DNA of 64,000 nt. Source: Scilla litardierei. Taxonomy: Eukaryota > Streptophyta > Magnoliopsida > Asparagales > Asparagaceae. The notes beneath the pieces are model-generated. The model had not been told where the DNA came from, did not search any database, and saw nothing but the letters and a program-made list of their open reading frames with translations. The position numbers were made by a program, and so were the translations under genes. Position 1 is the first letter of the stretch. The number at the start of each line of letters is the position of its first letter. Where the stretch lies: the NCBI GenBank assembly GCA_030789695.1, contig CM061139.1:103400037-103464036 (forward strand). The letters are read 5' to 3'. Positions 1 to 11,070 of the stretch are shown here, in pieces.

Positions 1-236
1 TGCAATTTAAATATTATCTCATAATTTTAAGTTATATCAAAAATTATCACATAGTTTTTAAAGTTTTAATTTTAAAATAAAATAAAATCTAATTTTCAAA
101 AACAATTTTTGAAAATAAAAGGGTTGATTTAAAACGACATTTTCAAAGTTTAAAACAAAACCTCCATCTTATAGAGAAATATGTTGTATCACATACATTT
201 TATAAATTGCAAATCTATATATCAATGTAAACCATA

Positions 237-248
237 GCTCAGATACCA
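237..248 (-). other. Primer binding site (initiator Met-tRNA type) of element 1
   Basis: The plus strand reads GCTCAGATACCA, the complement of a Met-tRNA primer site with one mismatch to the usual GCTCTGATACCA. It lies one base from the LTR edge. This fixes the element's orientation. Confidence 0.8.
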
Positions 249-249
249 C

Positions 250-1788
250 TGATGGGTTTTCTGGGTCCTTATGGCCATAAATACGACGTCTGGCCTAAGT
301 CGGTCGGACGAAGTTATCAAATAAGCAGCGGAAAAATTAACTTAAAACAATTTCAAGTTAAACCCTAAAGGGAACAAACCCTAGCCAAGATTTCTACTAT
401 CACATGGTTGGGTCCGACCAACCCTTAAGGATAGATCTATCTAACATATGCAATTTATAAACTCATGCTTAATTTAAACTACATACATTTCTCATCGTTT
501 CCACAGAATACGAAGCGTCATTTTCAGCAACATTTCTTTGGCCCCCGCGCTGCTTCTCCTAAGCCCCATGTCCCGAGCTGCACCGTGTCCCGAGCCGAAC
601 TGCTTCCAAAACCGCACCGCGTCCCGAGGTGAGCAACACCCTTGTCGCTGAGCAAACCACGCGCCGAAGAAGATTTTACCTTGAGTGGATCCTTCATCAA
701 GACTTCGGATCCGATCCAAGCTCCTTCGTAGCTTTGCTAGAGCCCGAACAGGAGCAAGGCAAAAATTTAGGGAGAAAGAGAATATTTAATTTAAGCTCAG
801 ATCCGGGCTTGCTCATGTTTAATGGAGCTACTCAAATCTGGAGCTTGGGACGAGTTTCAATGAGGGGAGTAGGCCCCTATTTATATAGACGGCTGACCCC
901 TCTCCTTTACTCCATATCCGATGTGAGACTAAAAGATTTGGAAGAAAAATTAATTATAGGTTGCCTTTCACAAAGGCCAAACTTTGGTGAATTTTTTCTC
1001 CCTCACCGTTGGGCTTCGCAAGTGATACAACCTATCAAATCGAAGAGGGTTGAACAGTGAACGCGTAGGTTCGAACGACACTCAATTCCGACCTCGTTTG
1101 ACCCCTCAAACGAGTGTCCAAAGATATTCCAAACTCAATTTTTCGCAAAAAACTGAGCCTCATAAAAAACAACAAGCCTGGTTCGCAACCCTAGGCATGG
1201 GGCCCACCATGTAGGCCCTACGCGTCAGCATGCGCCTATCATTAGCTGGCGCGTGCACTGCATGCACAACACGCGGGTGCACGCCCGCGTGCAGCGGGCA
1301 GGGCCCCGCCGGCTTCAAGCAGGCGGACCCTACCTACTATAGGCAGGTGCGGGAGCGCCCTAGCGGGCGCGCGCTCGCTTGCTTCAGATGGGCACAAGCA
1401 TGCACCCGCCTAACCAGGCATGCGCCCATCTCATGGGCATCGGCGCGGGTCGGGCGCCCGCTGAAGCGGGCCCGACCCGCGGGCCCGACCCGCATTGCCC
1501 TATTTGGGCCTCCATATGTTGTTTTGGCTCTATTTTGCACGTTTAGTGTCCGTTTTTGATGCGGTTTGAACCTGCGTTTAGACTGGGATGATCCCATCAT
1601 CCAGGCAACCGTTTCAACATGTTTAAATATTTACATAAACATTTTACGACGTATTTAATTCTCCTTTTGCATCATATGCAAAATTCCCACATCTTTTAAT
1701 GTTGTAAACTTATATCGCAAACTCTTTGCGACTTATAAAATCCATTTGCATCCAAGACAAATGAACTGAGGGCATATATCCCCCAACA
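250..1788 (-). repeat. 5' LTR of element 1
   Basis: On the minus strand it opens TGTTGGGGGATATATG and closes with CCCATCA. The span 1220-1500 is unusually GC-rich and has short inverted repeats, for example ACGCGGG/CCCGCGT around 1270-1290 and GATGGGC...GCCCATC between 1387 and 1430. These lie upstream, in the element's sense, of the TATA box at 877-888. ORFs seen in the GC-rich part are compositional and not genes. Confidence 0.78.
877..888 (-). promoter_or_regulatory. TATA box of element 1 LTR
   Basis: CTATATAAATAG on the minus strand, followed by a G-rich stretch. It is a good plant TATA box in the position expected for the U3/R boundary. Start of transcription is not determined. Confidence 0.55.
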
Positions 1789-2547
1789 CTAATGCCACCG
1801 GTGAGGATGTCTATCGATGCCTCCACTAATGGTGCTATAATGAGCAAGACCCTAGCTGAAGCAAAGAGACTGCTGGAAGCCATGGCAGAAAATAATGACT
1901 CCAGGAGCAATGAGAGAAGCACATCCGCAAGGTGAGGTAAGTATGACGTTGATGAGGTATCACTAATTTCAGCAAAATTTGATGCCTTGACTAAACAGCT
2001 TTCTCTCATTAGACTTGGTGCTGCTAAGCCGCCTACGGTGGAAATTTGTGAAGTTTGTGGTGTGTAGGGGCACCAGTGCACTGAATGCTTATCACCCATG
2101 GCGGTGCCTCCGGATATGACCATCGAGCAAGCAAACGCCATATACGGGAACAATCCGAGGTCGGCGAACAATCCATACTCCGGGACTTACAATCAAGGGT
2201 GGAGAAACCACCCGAACTTTTCCTACCGGACTCTGGGTTCGCAAGCCCCTCCGTCGTACCCTCAGTAGCCCCAAGAGTTCCAGACTCCGCCTCCTCAGGG
2301 ACAGTTCTAGAACTTCAACCAGAGGCCCCCTATGAATGCACCCGGTCCAGAAATCCAGTTTAAAAGTGCTGATCGAGGGCTGTATCTGGACCCAGAGCCA
2401 ACAGAACAACTACTTCAAGAGCTCGATCTAGCAGTTGATGACAATGATGCAGCAACTCGCATCCACCACATAGCAGCTGGCGTCGGACCAGAAATCTATG
2501 GCAACCACCATGGCGCAAATGGCACAGCCGGTTTTCCAACTCTATAA
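1789..2547 (+). pseudogene. Athila gag, C-terminal half with zinc knuckle (broken)
   Basis: The frame beginning near 1812 reads a gag segment that reaches a CCHC zinc knuckle (about 2047-2088, pattern C-x2-C-x4-H-x4-C), followed by a Pro/Gln/Asn-rich tail. Gag packages element RNA and the knuckle binds nucleic acid. There is an in-frame stop at 2065-2067 inside the knuckle, another near 1938, and further stops in the tail, so it is not functional. The N-terminal half is separated by element 1 and lies off-window. The assignment is from the knuckle context and the protease that follows. Confidence 0.7.
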
Positions 2548-3652
2548 GGTACAAGGGAAGCTGCCAGGGCAAGCTGAAGAGAACCCCCACAGGCAAATCA
2601 ACGCCATCACATTAAGGAGTGGGAAGAAGTTTGATGGCCCCGCCATTCCCATCGTGGAGAAGGAAGCTGAGTTGGAAGGAGAAGCTCATGTTGAGCTTGG
2701 AGCTGGAAATGACAAGGAAAATGAACAGGAGGTAGAGCCCCCGCATCCCAAACCCTCCAAGGAAAATGAAGTAGAAAAGGAGCATGGGAAGCCCGCTGAC
2801 AAGCCTCCCAGGACTTACATGCCAAGGATTCCATTCCCGTCAAGACTAGCAAAAGCCATATTGGACGAGAAGTACGGGAAATTCTTTGAGCTCCTGAAGC
2901 TGCTGAACATTTCCATCCCCTTCCTCGATACTAATTCAGAGATACCCACCTACGCCAAGTTTTTGAAGGAGATAATCACTAAGGGTTGTAGGCGTGAGAA
3001 AGTGGTGTTATCCATGTAGTGCAGCGCCATCATTCAAAGGAAGACGGTGGAAAAGTTGGAGGATCCTGGAAGCTTCTCAATCCCGTGCACCATAGGAGAT
3101 TTGAAAATCACAAGTGCTCTATGCGACTTAGGGTCAAGCGTTAGCTTGATGCCTATAGGGATTTGTGAGAAGCTCAAGCCAGGAGAGCTCCAGCCTATGA
3201 ACATGTCGCTCCAACTAGCGGATCGCTCAGTAAAGTATCCTCTCGGAGTGGTCGAAGACGTGCCGGTACAAATAGGAAGGATAATAATTCCATGTGACTT
3301 TGTCATCATGGATATGCCCGAAGATGCATGCATCCCGATCATCCTCAGGCGACCATTTCTAGCCACATCGAGAGTCCTCATCGACATGAAAGGAGGGAAA
3401 CTCTCCCTCAATGTCGGAAAAGAGAAGGTCGAGTTCAACCTCAAAAAGTCGATGAGAAGCTTCGCAGAAGTAGATCGCATGGACCAAGTGGATCTCCTCA
3501 AGGAAGACATCAAAGAGACTAATTTGGAGGAGCTCTTCCTTAGCGACAACGTGGAGCCTCCCGTTGGGCGAGAGGCCAAGCTGAAGGAGATTACGACGAA
3601 GGAGGAGCAAGAGGAAGCCTCCAAGGGGAATCTTAAGGAAAAGCTGCCATGA
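2498..3652 (+). pseudogene. Athila gag-pol linker and aspartic protease (broken)
   Basis: One frame runs from 2498 to 3652 with a stop at 3017-3019. The first half is an acidic, Pro/Glu/Lys-rich linker containing the motif ITLRSGKKF typical of this lineage. The second half is a retropepsin-like protease: CDLGSSVSLMP at about 3122-3154 carries the catalytic Asp (codon 3125-3127), and a second conserved block, IILRRPFLAT, follows near 3340-3369. DLG instead of the usual DSG/DTG is normal for Athila-type proteases. The protease would cut the Gag-Pol precursor. The reverse transcriptase that should follow is missing. Confidence 0.78.
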
Positions 3653-3939
3653 TAACACCCACTTGACCCTGGGAAGAAGAGGAAGCGAGGAGAGACCCAC
3701 CATGAGCTGAACGAGAAGAAGGAACATGGAGATGACCGCATCTGGGACTTCTCCACCCTCAAACCACCATGATGACATCAAGATAGGGAGTCGAGCTCAT
3801 GACTTAAAACGAGCAATTTTTGGGAGGCAACCCAAGTGTTTTTTATTTAGATTTTTCATTTAAATTTTCATGTTCGTCTTAGAATAGGTTAGTTTAGATT
3901 TATGTTCTTGAATAAATGCTCAAAAACCCAAGAATTTAA
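3653..3939 (+). other. Deletion junction and post-pol sequence of element 2
   Basis: Noncoding. The segment around 3801-3836, including GGGAGGCAACCCAAGTG, is the stretch normally found just after the end of pol in Athila-type elements. Its position less than 200 bp after the protease shows that reverse transcriptase, RNase H and integrase were removed. The exact breakpoint cannot be placed without an intact relative. Confidence 0.6.
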
Positions 3940-5046
3940 CCAAGTGTTTAATTGTAGGACGGAGAAGAAAGAAGTATAGAGAAGAGGCATCCACACGATC
4001 GTGCCATTCAGACTCACATGGCCGCGTGGAAGACAAAATGAGGAACAAAAGACTCACCCATGCAAAGATGGCATAAACGGCTGCATCATTTGGGTTAATC
4101 TTTGACCCGAAATTTTCCATTCCACACGGTCGCGTTATTTAGTCGACGCGGCCATGTAACTTACTGTAAGGTCGAGCACACACACACTTTCTCAGAACGT
4201 CTTCCGACCGCGTCGTTTCATTCGATGCGACCGCGAAAATTCTCATTTTTAGCAAATCGACGCAGCCGTTTAAATCATTCTCAAACAGGCCGTGTAACTT
4301 ACTGAAAATTTGAGCCCAAATCCAAAATTCTCAGAGGATTTTCGCGACCACGTCACATTTCATGACGCGGTCGTGTCAATCTCCCTTTCTGGACGAATCG
4401 ACACGGCTATGTCAACTTAATCCACGCGATCACGAATCTTTCTGTATTTCAAGGCCTAAATTTGTCAAAATGCAGTAGAATTTTTGTGAATGCGTCATTA
4501 AGATGACGCGTCTGCGTCAACCCAACTTTCAGAACTGTTTCACGCGGTCGTTTCGAATTTTCACGGGTCCCGTGTCCCGTGCCTATATAAGGCCCCCAAA
4601 CCCTCAAACGGCCCGATCACGCTCATTTCGCTCGAAACGGTTCGACTACCACTCTTTTTCTCCCACTCGATCTCCTCCCAAACTCTTCCCAAACCCCTTC
4701 CAACTCTTCCAATCAACCTCCAAAGCCCCTCTCTCCATCAGCCCCCTCTCCATCACCCCAATCCACTCCTCAACCACTTCGAGCAAACCTTAGAACGAGC
4801 AATTTTTTAGGGTTTTGGGCATCCTAAACGACGCGGCCAAGAAGGGTTCGAGTGCTTGGCTTGGAATAGCTTGGGGGTGCCATCAACACGCTTTGGGGAC
4901 ATCAATCTCAGCTAGGAGCATTAACTTGGATAACTTCGCTCCTCTACTCACTAATTTTCCAAATTTTCTCATTGAAATCGCTAATTTTTGCGTGAGTCTA
5001 CACACACCTTATTGCACACATCTTGCATTGCTCACACCTTCACACG
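3940..5046 (+). promoter_or_regulatory. LTR-like dyad array, TATA box and leader upstream of the envelope-like ORF
   Basis: Between 3985 and 4560 there are repeated CG-rich dyads of the GCGGCCGC / CGCGGTCGTG class, many in inverted pairs, matching in kind the array in this element's own 3' LTR (8876-9190). A TATA box, CCTATATAAGG (about 4582-4592), follows the array closely, and 4593-4790 is strongly pyrimidine-rich like a plant 5' leader. The envelope-like frame begins near 5047. I infer an internal promoter. The alternative is leftover LTR sequence from an ancient recombination. Confidence 0.5.
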
Positions 5047-6956
5047 GTGCCTCCTAGAGAGCACAAGAAGAAGGCCACCACCATTGGCCCCTCCTAAGGC
5101 AAGGGCAAATGTCGAAAGACGAAGGCTTCTCAAGCCGAACTTGCCCGAGCACACGCCATTAGTGAGAGAGCGGTGAACCACTTCCTGCCCCTCAGTTGGA
5201 TACGCTTGGCATAAACTTCATGAGTGAGGATGAGCGCACGAAGTTCATATCACTTAACTCTCGGGCGATTGTCCCCACCAAATTCCTGAACGTCACCGCT
5301 CTATCATCCCTAGGCCTCCTCGACATTGTCAGCACCCTCCTCCAAAATCTTGGATGGGAGGAGTTCCTAGAATGTGAGGATAGGACATATACGAGGCTCA
5401 CTCTGGAGTTTCTTCCACGTTTAGAGTTTATCCCGCAGGTTTTCTTTTCGTATCATGAACAAGGAGTACAGTCTATCCAAAGACTCCTTGAATCTGCTCT
5501 TCAAGTGGCCCAAAGCTCTTGAGCCTATTGCAATCCACAATAACCATCTATACGCCAGTGAGTTTGATGCAAATAGTTTTTAGTATGAGATCACCAAGCT
5601 TGATGTCTTCCCAAAGACTCGAGCGAAGGCATCTAGCATTATTCATCCTGGCCTCCGCATCGTCCATCGCATAATTGCAAACACCTTATTTTGTCGATAC
5701 GAGACAGGCCAGGTCTCTCAGGATGAGCTATTCTTCTTGTGGTGTGCTTCACAGAGCCGTGTCTTTCGTGAGGGCAACACCACTGTCCCCCACTATATCC
5801 TCCACGTCGGGTCCTGGCTCAAACAGAGATTCATTCACATCATAGCCGACCCCAGATCCACTATCTGTTATGGGGGACTCATTACTATCATTTCCTCCAT
5901 ACCCCATATATCCTTCAAAATCCCCGATTCCATGACCACAGTCCCTGGCCCTACTTCTCTTGATCTCTCGGTGCTCACTAATATGCGCATGATCAGAGCC
6001 ATTGACCAAGAGAGATATGTCTGGCTATACGGCCCTACCTCCACTCCTTACACCAGACTGCCTAACCCTGGACCTTTTGGACCTGGCACCACTTTGGGGT
6101 GGTTTTTCTCACCCGACACCGACCTAGCTTCAGGTGTACAGGCACCAGTCCAGCAGCTTGACCTATATCAGCCCCAGCCCCGGGACCATGTTGATCCTTC
6201 TAGTGCTCCCACATCAGCTGGCCTTGTAGTCACCTCAGCCCTCCGTCAGTATAGGAGATATCGACACCAGGTCGAGGGTACCAGCAGCGCTCCACCACCA
6301 CCACCGCCACCACATTCCCATACCGAGCACCTAGCTCGCTTGGAGGAGGAGTTTAGGACTTTTAGAGACTCCACTGTCAGCACACTGACTGAGGTCAGAG
6401 ATACTCTCTTTGATTTCGGGACTTCATTTGATGGCCTGGCTCTTACTGTCGTGACTCTCCAGTCCCAGTTCGACCAGGTCTATCAGTATCATTATAGTCA
6501 GGGCCATTATCCTGCTGCTGCACCGCATCTCCTGCCCGTCTGTATCCCACTCCACCCATCACAGCCCCCTCAAACTGCTCAGACCACAGCTTTCGCTTCC
6601 ATTTCCACCCCTCTTGTAGATATACCCTCCACCTCACTATCTCCATCCCATCCCAGCCATCTCTGGTGCCCGAGGACACCACCATCGTCACACCACGCAT
6701 TACTACACCACCACCCTCCCCACAGCCTAATCCTAGGATTGGGCACATTTCTACCCCTCCACCATCACCCTATCCCGACCCCGTGATTGCACACACTTCT
6801 CCACATCCATCACGGAGTCCGTTTCCGTTCCATCCCCTTCACATACCCCTTCACCTACTCCCACTTCCCCACCACATGGCGGCATCATCATCCTTCTCTC
6901 CTCGTCCTCAGAGGACGACTGGACCACCCCATCTCCACCTCCACCTCAACCAATAA
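5047..6956 (+). pseudogene. Athila envelope-like ORF (ORF-1 family), broken
   Basis: The protein frame seems to begin near 5047, where a GTG stands at the expected start, and continues with a basic N-terminus. The block 5196-5420 (motifs AIVPTKFLN, TLEFLPRLEF) and the block 5737-6110 (FLWCASQSRVF, YGGLITIISS) match the Arabidopsis retrotransposon ORF-1 (Athila) family as I know it. The C-terminus is Pro/Thr/Ser-rich. Breaks: stops near 5093 and 5215, a frameshift around 5430-5445, a stop near 5581, and a frame change in the Pro-rich tail near 6660-6786. The function of this ORF is not established; 'envelope-like' reflects its position after pol. I see no clear membrane segment. Confidence 0.72.
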
Positions 6957-8627
6957 AATATGAGCTTGTCCACACCACTCCATCCCCACCACACGTTGAC
7001 ATGGCAGCTGAGCATTCAGCTGATTTTGTTGTCCCATTTACTCCACACACTCCACACACCCAGCCACCACCTGACTGTGGCTCAGCTTGATTGGAGCACC
7101 ATATATTTTTGGCACCCCCTCATCATTTAGCCCATGCATCACACACTTGCATTATTTTTGGGCATAGTTTTATATAGCTTGGGGAAGATTCACCTGGGTT
7201 TCCTTCCCCTTATTTTATTTGTCATCACACCATATTTCTCTGTGTTCTTTGCGTTAAGGATAACGCTTCGTTTAGCTTGGGGGAGGAGATCTTTTGCGCT
7301 AATTTTCTTTTTCCCCCTTATTTTCCTATTTTTATCGTTGTTTTCGTTTTCATTTCACTTTTTCTTTCTTATTTTTGCATCTTTCTTTCTTTTTTATATG
7401 CATCATGTTTAAATCCAATATATGCATTCAAAAGCCAAAATAATGAAAAAAAATCAAAAACTCCAAAAATATTCGCATTCGCGTCATGCATCTTGCACCC
7501 TCATGCATACATTTGTATATACTTGCATTCGCCTCGAGAATTTTTCGAAAATGAGTTTTTATATGCCCTGAATCTTGAATTGAAATTCGTTACCCGAACT
7601 TTTATGCTCGATTCCCATGGTGTCGATTTGAATATGTGAACAGTTTGTAACCTTAACTTAAATCCCTTATAATACCCTAGCTTTGGCCATCCTCACAATC
7701 CCCAAGATTAGAGTATTTGAAACCGACCTAGATTGACACCTAGGAACACACTCTATGCATGTACCGTAGAGCCGATAGTTGTGTATAATGTCTTATAATC
7801 CATCGAGACTTGGATAACCACACTTCACCTAGTACTAAGGATTGAATTTTCCTATTTTACCCCATGCTTTTCAAAAAAAATCAAAAAGAAAAAAATTTGT
7901 GAATAGAAAAAAATAATATTCATCCTTCCCCAAGTGAAGCTGAGTAATCGGATCCCCACGATAGTAACCGTCGGGGCCTCACGTAAAAAGGACTAGCTTG
8001 GGGGAGTGTGTATGAATAAGGATTCCACTTGGGTTGAGTTAGTAGGTCCGAGGTGTCCTTCTTGGCCCGGTTCCCTAAGTTCGTCTGATCTGGGAGTTAT
8101 AGACCCAACGCTCCTTATACAACTCAATTGTAAATCCCAAAAACAAAAGAAAAAGAGAGAGAGAAAAAATTGTGTATATGTGGGTATATATGAAAGCATG
8201 AATAAACTTGGCAATTTCTTGAATAAATGAACCGTGTCGTGTCGTGAGCGCCACTTCTTCGATCGACCAAAATCCCATTATCCCATACTTATTCCCTCTT
8301 CGACCGTTGTATAGCTTAGGTTCCTACACGCTCAATCTAAGGTCGGGTTAGAGGAAATGTCTTAGAATTTGAGTATAGCCATCGTCTAGTGTATTGCTTG
8401 GCGATTTGAGTAGGGACGATGTTCTAGGAATATATTCTCGTCGACGGAAAGATTTCCGAGCATTTAGGTTTCTCGAACTCGAATTTTCATTACACTCATG
8501 TATATATTCTCGATTTTTGAAAAGTCTCAAAGTTTCATCACATCATTTGCATGTTGACTGCATTCCTCCAATCTACGCTCTCTCTTGTCTTCCTTGAGGA
8601 TAAGGAAGAGTTTAGCTTGGAGGTTTT
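6957..8627 (+). other. 3' noncoding region of element 2 with repeated AGCTTGGGGG tracts
   Basis: AT-rich noncoding DNA. The motif AGCTTGGGG(G)AG occurs at 7174-7185, 7274-7286 and 7995-8006, and a variant AGCTTGGAGG at 8614-8623 lies immediately before the LTR, where the polypurine tract is expected. Short ORFs here are AT-driven and unsupported. Confidence 0.6.
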
Positions 8628-10277
8628 TGATGAGTGTGTATTGTATATAGTTTTCCCCTCTTTTTCATGCACATTTTACACTGTTTCACTCTCCATTCCT
8701 CTCCGTTTTTCCCGTTTTTGTCTCTTCTTTTGCTTTTGTGGTCCCTCACGTGCTTTGCAGGGAATATGTGTCGATTAGGGACCATATGGCAAGATCTTAG
8801 CGCAAAGAGGCGAAAGGAGAGAAGCCGAGAGGTCAATTGGTGCAAAGGAAGAAAGTTTTGTGAACAATATAGACCCACGCGATCGCGTCATCATGTACCA
8901 AACGGCCGCATCAAAATCCATTGGAGAGGACATCTACATGGCTGTGTCAAAGACCACCAAATGGCCGCGTCAGAGGATATAAAGATTGAAGACCTGAAGC
9001 CCACGTGGCCCGCGCAGACGAAGACGACACGGCTGCGATTTTACGAAGATAGAAGAAGATTTACGCGGCCGCGTCAAAAGACAACGCGGCCGCATAGCCG
9101 TTTTCGACGCGGCCACGTCGCTAATGCCCCATTCTCCATTTTGCACAAGGGAATGATGCGACCACATCGTTTCTGTGGTCGCATCAGACCAACTTTTTGA
9201 GGCGGCTAAGGCGAATTCTGGGGGCTATTTTGGTCTTTTGGCGTGGATATATAAGTGCCCCTTCATCCTCCTGCGAGAGGAATCTTCTTTTTAGCATTTT
9301 TCTGTTATTTTCTAATGCTTGAGGAAGTTTGTAAGGATTCTAAACTCGTTTTCTTTGTTATTTTTATTGTTCTATTTACTTATTAGTGTAATAGTTCAAC
9401 TTTTCTTAATAGAAACTTTTTCTCTTTGTTATTACTGCTGTATTTCACCATCTATTGATGTTCTAATCTGAATCCTTGGCTTTAGATGCTTACCCATTGC
9501 TAGGAATCCCTTCCATTGTAATGGGTAGTGAGTATTTTTCTTCTAGGGCAATGAGATGAACCCCATTGGATTAGGGCTATGGGTTGAATTAATTAATTAA
9601 TTTAATTGCTGGGCTAATTGAGATTAGGGGTATATTGGGATGATTATTATCATCATAGATTCGACCCCCTCCCTTCGGGGCGATCGGATTAGTCACCGAC
9701 CAAAAGTCGGGACCAATCCAGGGACCCGATCCCGACGACGTCTTATACTATCAGTGTGGCTGACGAGAGTCGGGCACCGATTAAAGCTCTCCCATTGTAG
9801 GTCTAATACCTGAACGCTACTGTGGGCGGGAAGAAGATTGGGGATATTCTGCAAGCGTATTGCGCCCAACGTACACCGATGCATCAGAGACCACTGACAT
9901 CGGCGTAGGTTAGGTTGGCCTATCATTGCATCCCGACAGCGGAGGGTAGGACATGACATAAGGGAATAACCTATCATGCATCACGACAGTGGGGGATAGG
10001 CGAATGCCCTTAGGTCACACGACCTCTCCCAAGTCCCAATGAATCCGGCAACCAATTGATTACTAGTCTAACCCTAACCTTAGTCCAAAGGTGGAGATTC
10101 CCTACACCCTAGAGCTTTTATCCCTTGATCCACGATTTTCTCATTTTCACTGACCAATCACCGATCATATTGCGTAGCTCTTAATCGAAGACCCATAAAC
10201 AGATACTCACTGACCGCCTCCTCGTGTTCGACCCGTAAGCGATTACACACGACCCGTGTCCTGTAGTTTTATTAGCA
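8628..10277 (+). repeat. 3' LTR of element 2 (Athila)
   Basis: It starts TGATGAGTGTG directly after the polypurine-like tract, as do the other two Athila LTRs in this window (TGATGTGT...). A TATA box GATATATAAG lies at 9246-9255, after the dyad array. The right part has the R/U5 organisation typical of Athila and ends after a GTTCGACCC-type block near 10230. The exact 3' end (about 10277, ...TTAGCA) is my best estimate because no second copy is in the window. Confidence 0.65.
8876..9190 (+). promoter_or_regulatory. Dyad array upstream of TATA in element 2 LTR
   Basis: Several GACGCGGCCGCGTC-type palindromes occur (for example about 9063-9077 and 9083-9090). There is also a perfect 12-bp inverted repeat, TGATGCGACCAC / GTGGTCGCATCA at 9154-9165 and 9175-9186, with a 9-nt loop. 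The TATA box follows about 60 bp downstream. This is probably a U3 enhancer. Confidence 0.55.
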
Positions 10278-10462
10278 TCGTCCCCTTGGGGATCGATCAA
10301 TGAGTTAGTGGTTCAAGACATAGGGGATGTCGAGGAGCCAATAGTTTTGATGATGTCTGTGGTTAGAAAAGCAAGGAGGCAACTTGAGAAGGAGGAGGTG
10401 ATGGACGTGAGGGAATTCTAACCTTCAAATGACCGAGAAGTGTTGTGTGGAGACACATCACA
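10278..10462 (+). other. Left part of a gypsy-like remnant that hosts element 3
   Basis: This short segment continues at 25350 once element 3 is removed. A frame over 10300-10423 reads a short Arg/Lys/Glu-rich peptide that resembles the end of a pol ORF, but I do not recognise it firmly. Its last five bases, 10458-10462 (TCACA), are the target duplication of element 3. Confidence 0.4.
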
Positions 10463-11070
10463 TGTAGGATCCTGTCCAAAACAGAGTTAGGATCGATAAC
10501 ATGAAGTTTAGACTTACGCTTGCGTACGCGGCACGGTAGTCTACGAACTTCGCCTTCGGATTCGCCACGACGGATCGAGTCTACTCACGAACGGAGTAAG
10601 GCTACTAATCCCACAATCTAAATCTCTATTTTAGATTAAGAACTTGGATGGAGGGAGAGGAAATATTTCTGCAGAGCTTCGCTATGAAGAAGATGCATGC
10701 ATGAATTTCATGCAAAATGTGTTAGGAAAATGGCTACCCTTGGGTCTTATTTATAGCCCCCAAGGTAGTTATTTTAGGGTAAGTTGTTCCTTTGGAACAA
10801 CTTAATTAAGGTGTACCATGATACATGGCACATTATAAGCTTAAGTTGTACCATATGCATGGTATAACATAAGCTTAAGATATTCCCCCTTTATTAGCCA
10901 TATGTCGCATGCACTTATGCATATATAATGCGACTTTCCCGCTCATACAGAGATCCTCTCCGCAAGGGAACAGATTCCCTTTGCACATGACTTAGTGTGC
11001 GCGACGTTCGAGGTCCGTATTCCCTCGTACATCCCCCACAAGGGTGTACAAACGTCTTCCATATCCAACA
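10463..11070 (-). repeat. 3' LTR of element 3
   Basis: 608 bp. By line-by-line reading I found no difference from the copy at 24737-25344. A TATA box (GCTATAAATAAG on the minus strand, about 10747-10758) follows, in sense, a cluster of inverted repeats at 10781-10880. Confidence 0.93.
10781..10880 (-). promoter_or_regulatory. Inverted-repeat cluster upstream of the TATA box in element 3 LTR
   Basis: Three consecutive dyads: AAGTTGTTCC / GGAACAACTT (10781-10790 and 10794-10803, perfect 10-bp arms, 3-nt loop); TGTACCATG / CATGGCACA around 10812-10832; and GTTGTACCAT / ATGGTATAAC around 10845-10868. The same cluster occurs in the right LTR at 25055-25154. This is probably the U3 enhancer region. 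Confidence 0.5.

Larger units (their letters stand above)
1..1788 (-). mobile_element. Element 1: minus-strand LTR retrotransposon, 5' end only
   Basis: A 1539-bp LTR (250-1788) is followed on its low-coordinate side by a Met-tRNA type primer binding site, so this is the 5' LTR of an element that reads leftwards and leaves the window. Bases 1-236 are its AT-rich leader. The LTR has TG...CA ends. No coding region lies in the window, so assignment to Ty1/copia rests only on the primer site type. It interrupts the Athila gag that resumes at 1789. The expected 5-bp target duplication on the right would be CTAAT (1789-1793); its partner is off-window. Confidence 0.8.
1789..10277 (+). mobile_element. 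Element 2: Athila-type Ty3/gypsy element, internally deleted
   Basis: Order on the plus strand: gag C-terminal part, linker, aspartic protease, post-pol sequence, LTR-like inverted repeats with a TATA box, envelope-like ORF (Athila ORF-1 family), long 3' noncoding region with purine tracts, 3' LTR. Gag is cut at 1789 by element 1, so the 5' LTR is off-window. Reverse transcriptase, RNase H and integrase are absent; the sequence passes from the end of protease (3652) straight to the typical post-pol stretch (3800-3840). All ORFs carry stops or frameshifts, so this is an old copy. Confidence 0.85.

Noticed and set aside
237..248. Possible tRNA gene fragments at the several GCTCTGATACCA / TGGTATCAGAGC sites
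   Set aside because: These are 12-bp primer binding sites next to LTRs; no tRNA cloverleaf is present around them.
1230..1600. ORFs on both strands in GC-rich DNA
   Set aside because: They lie within the LTR of element 1 and have biased composition without any recognisable domain.
7134..7639. Hydrophobic ORFs resembling small membrane proteins
   Set aside because: They arise from T-rich 3' noncoding DNA of element 2; Phe/Leu richness is compositional.
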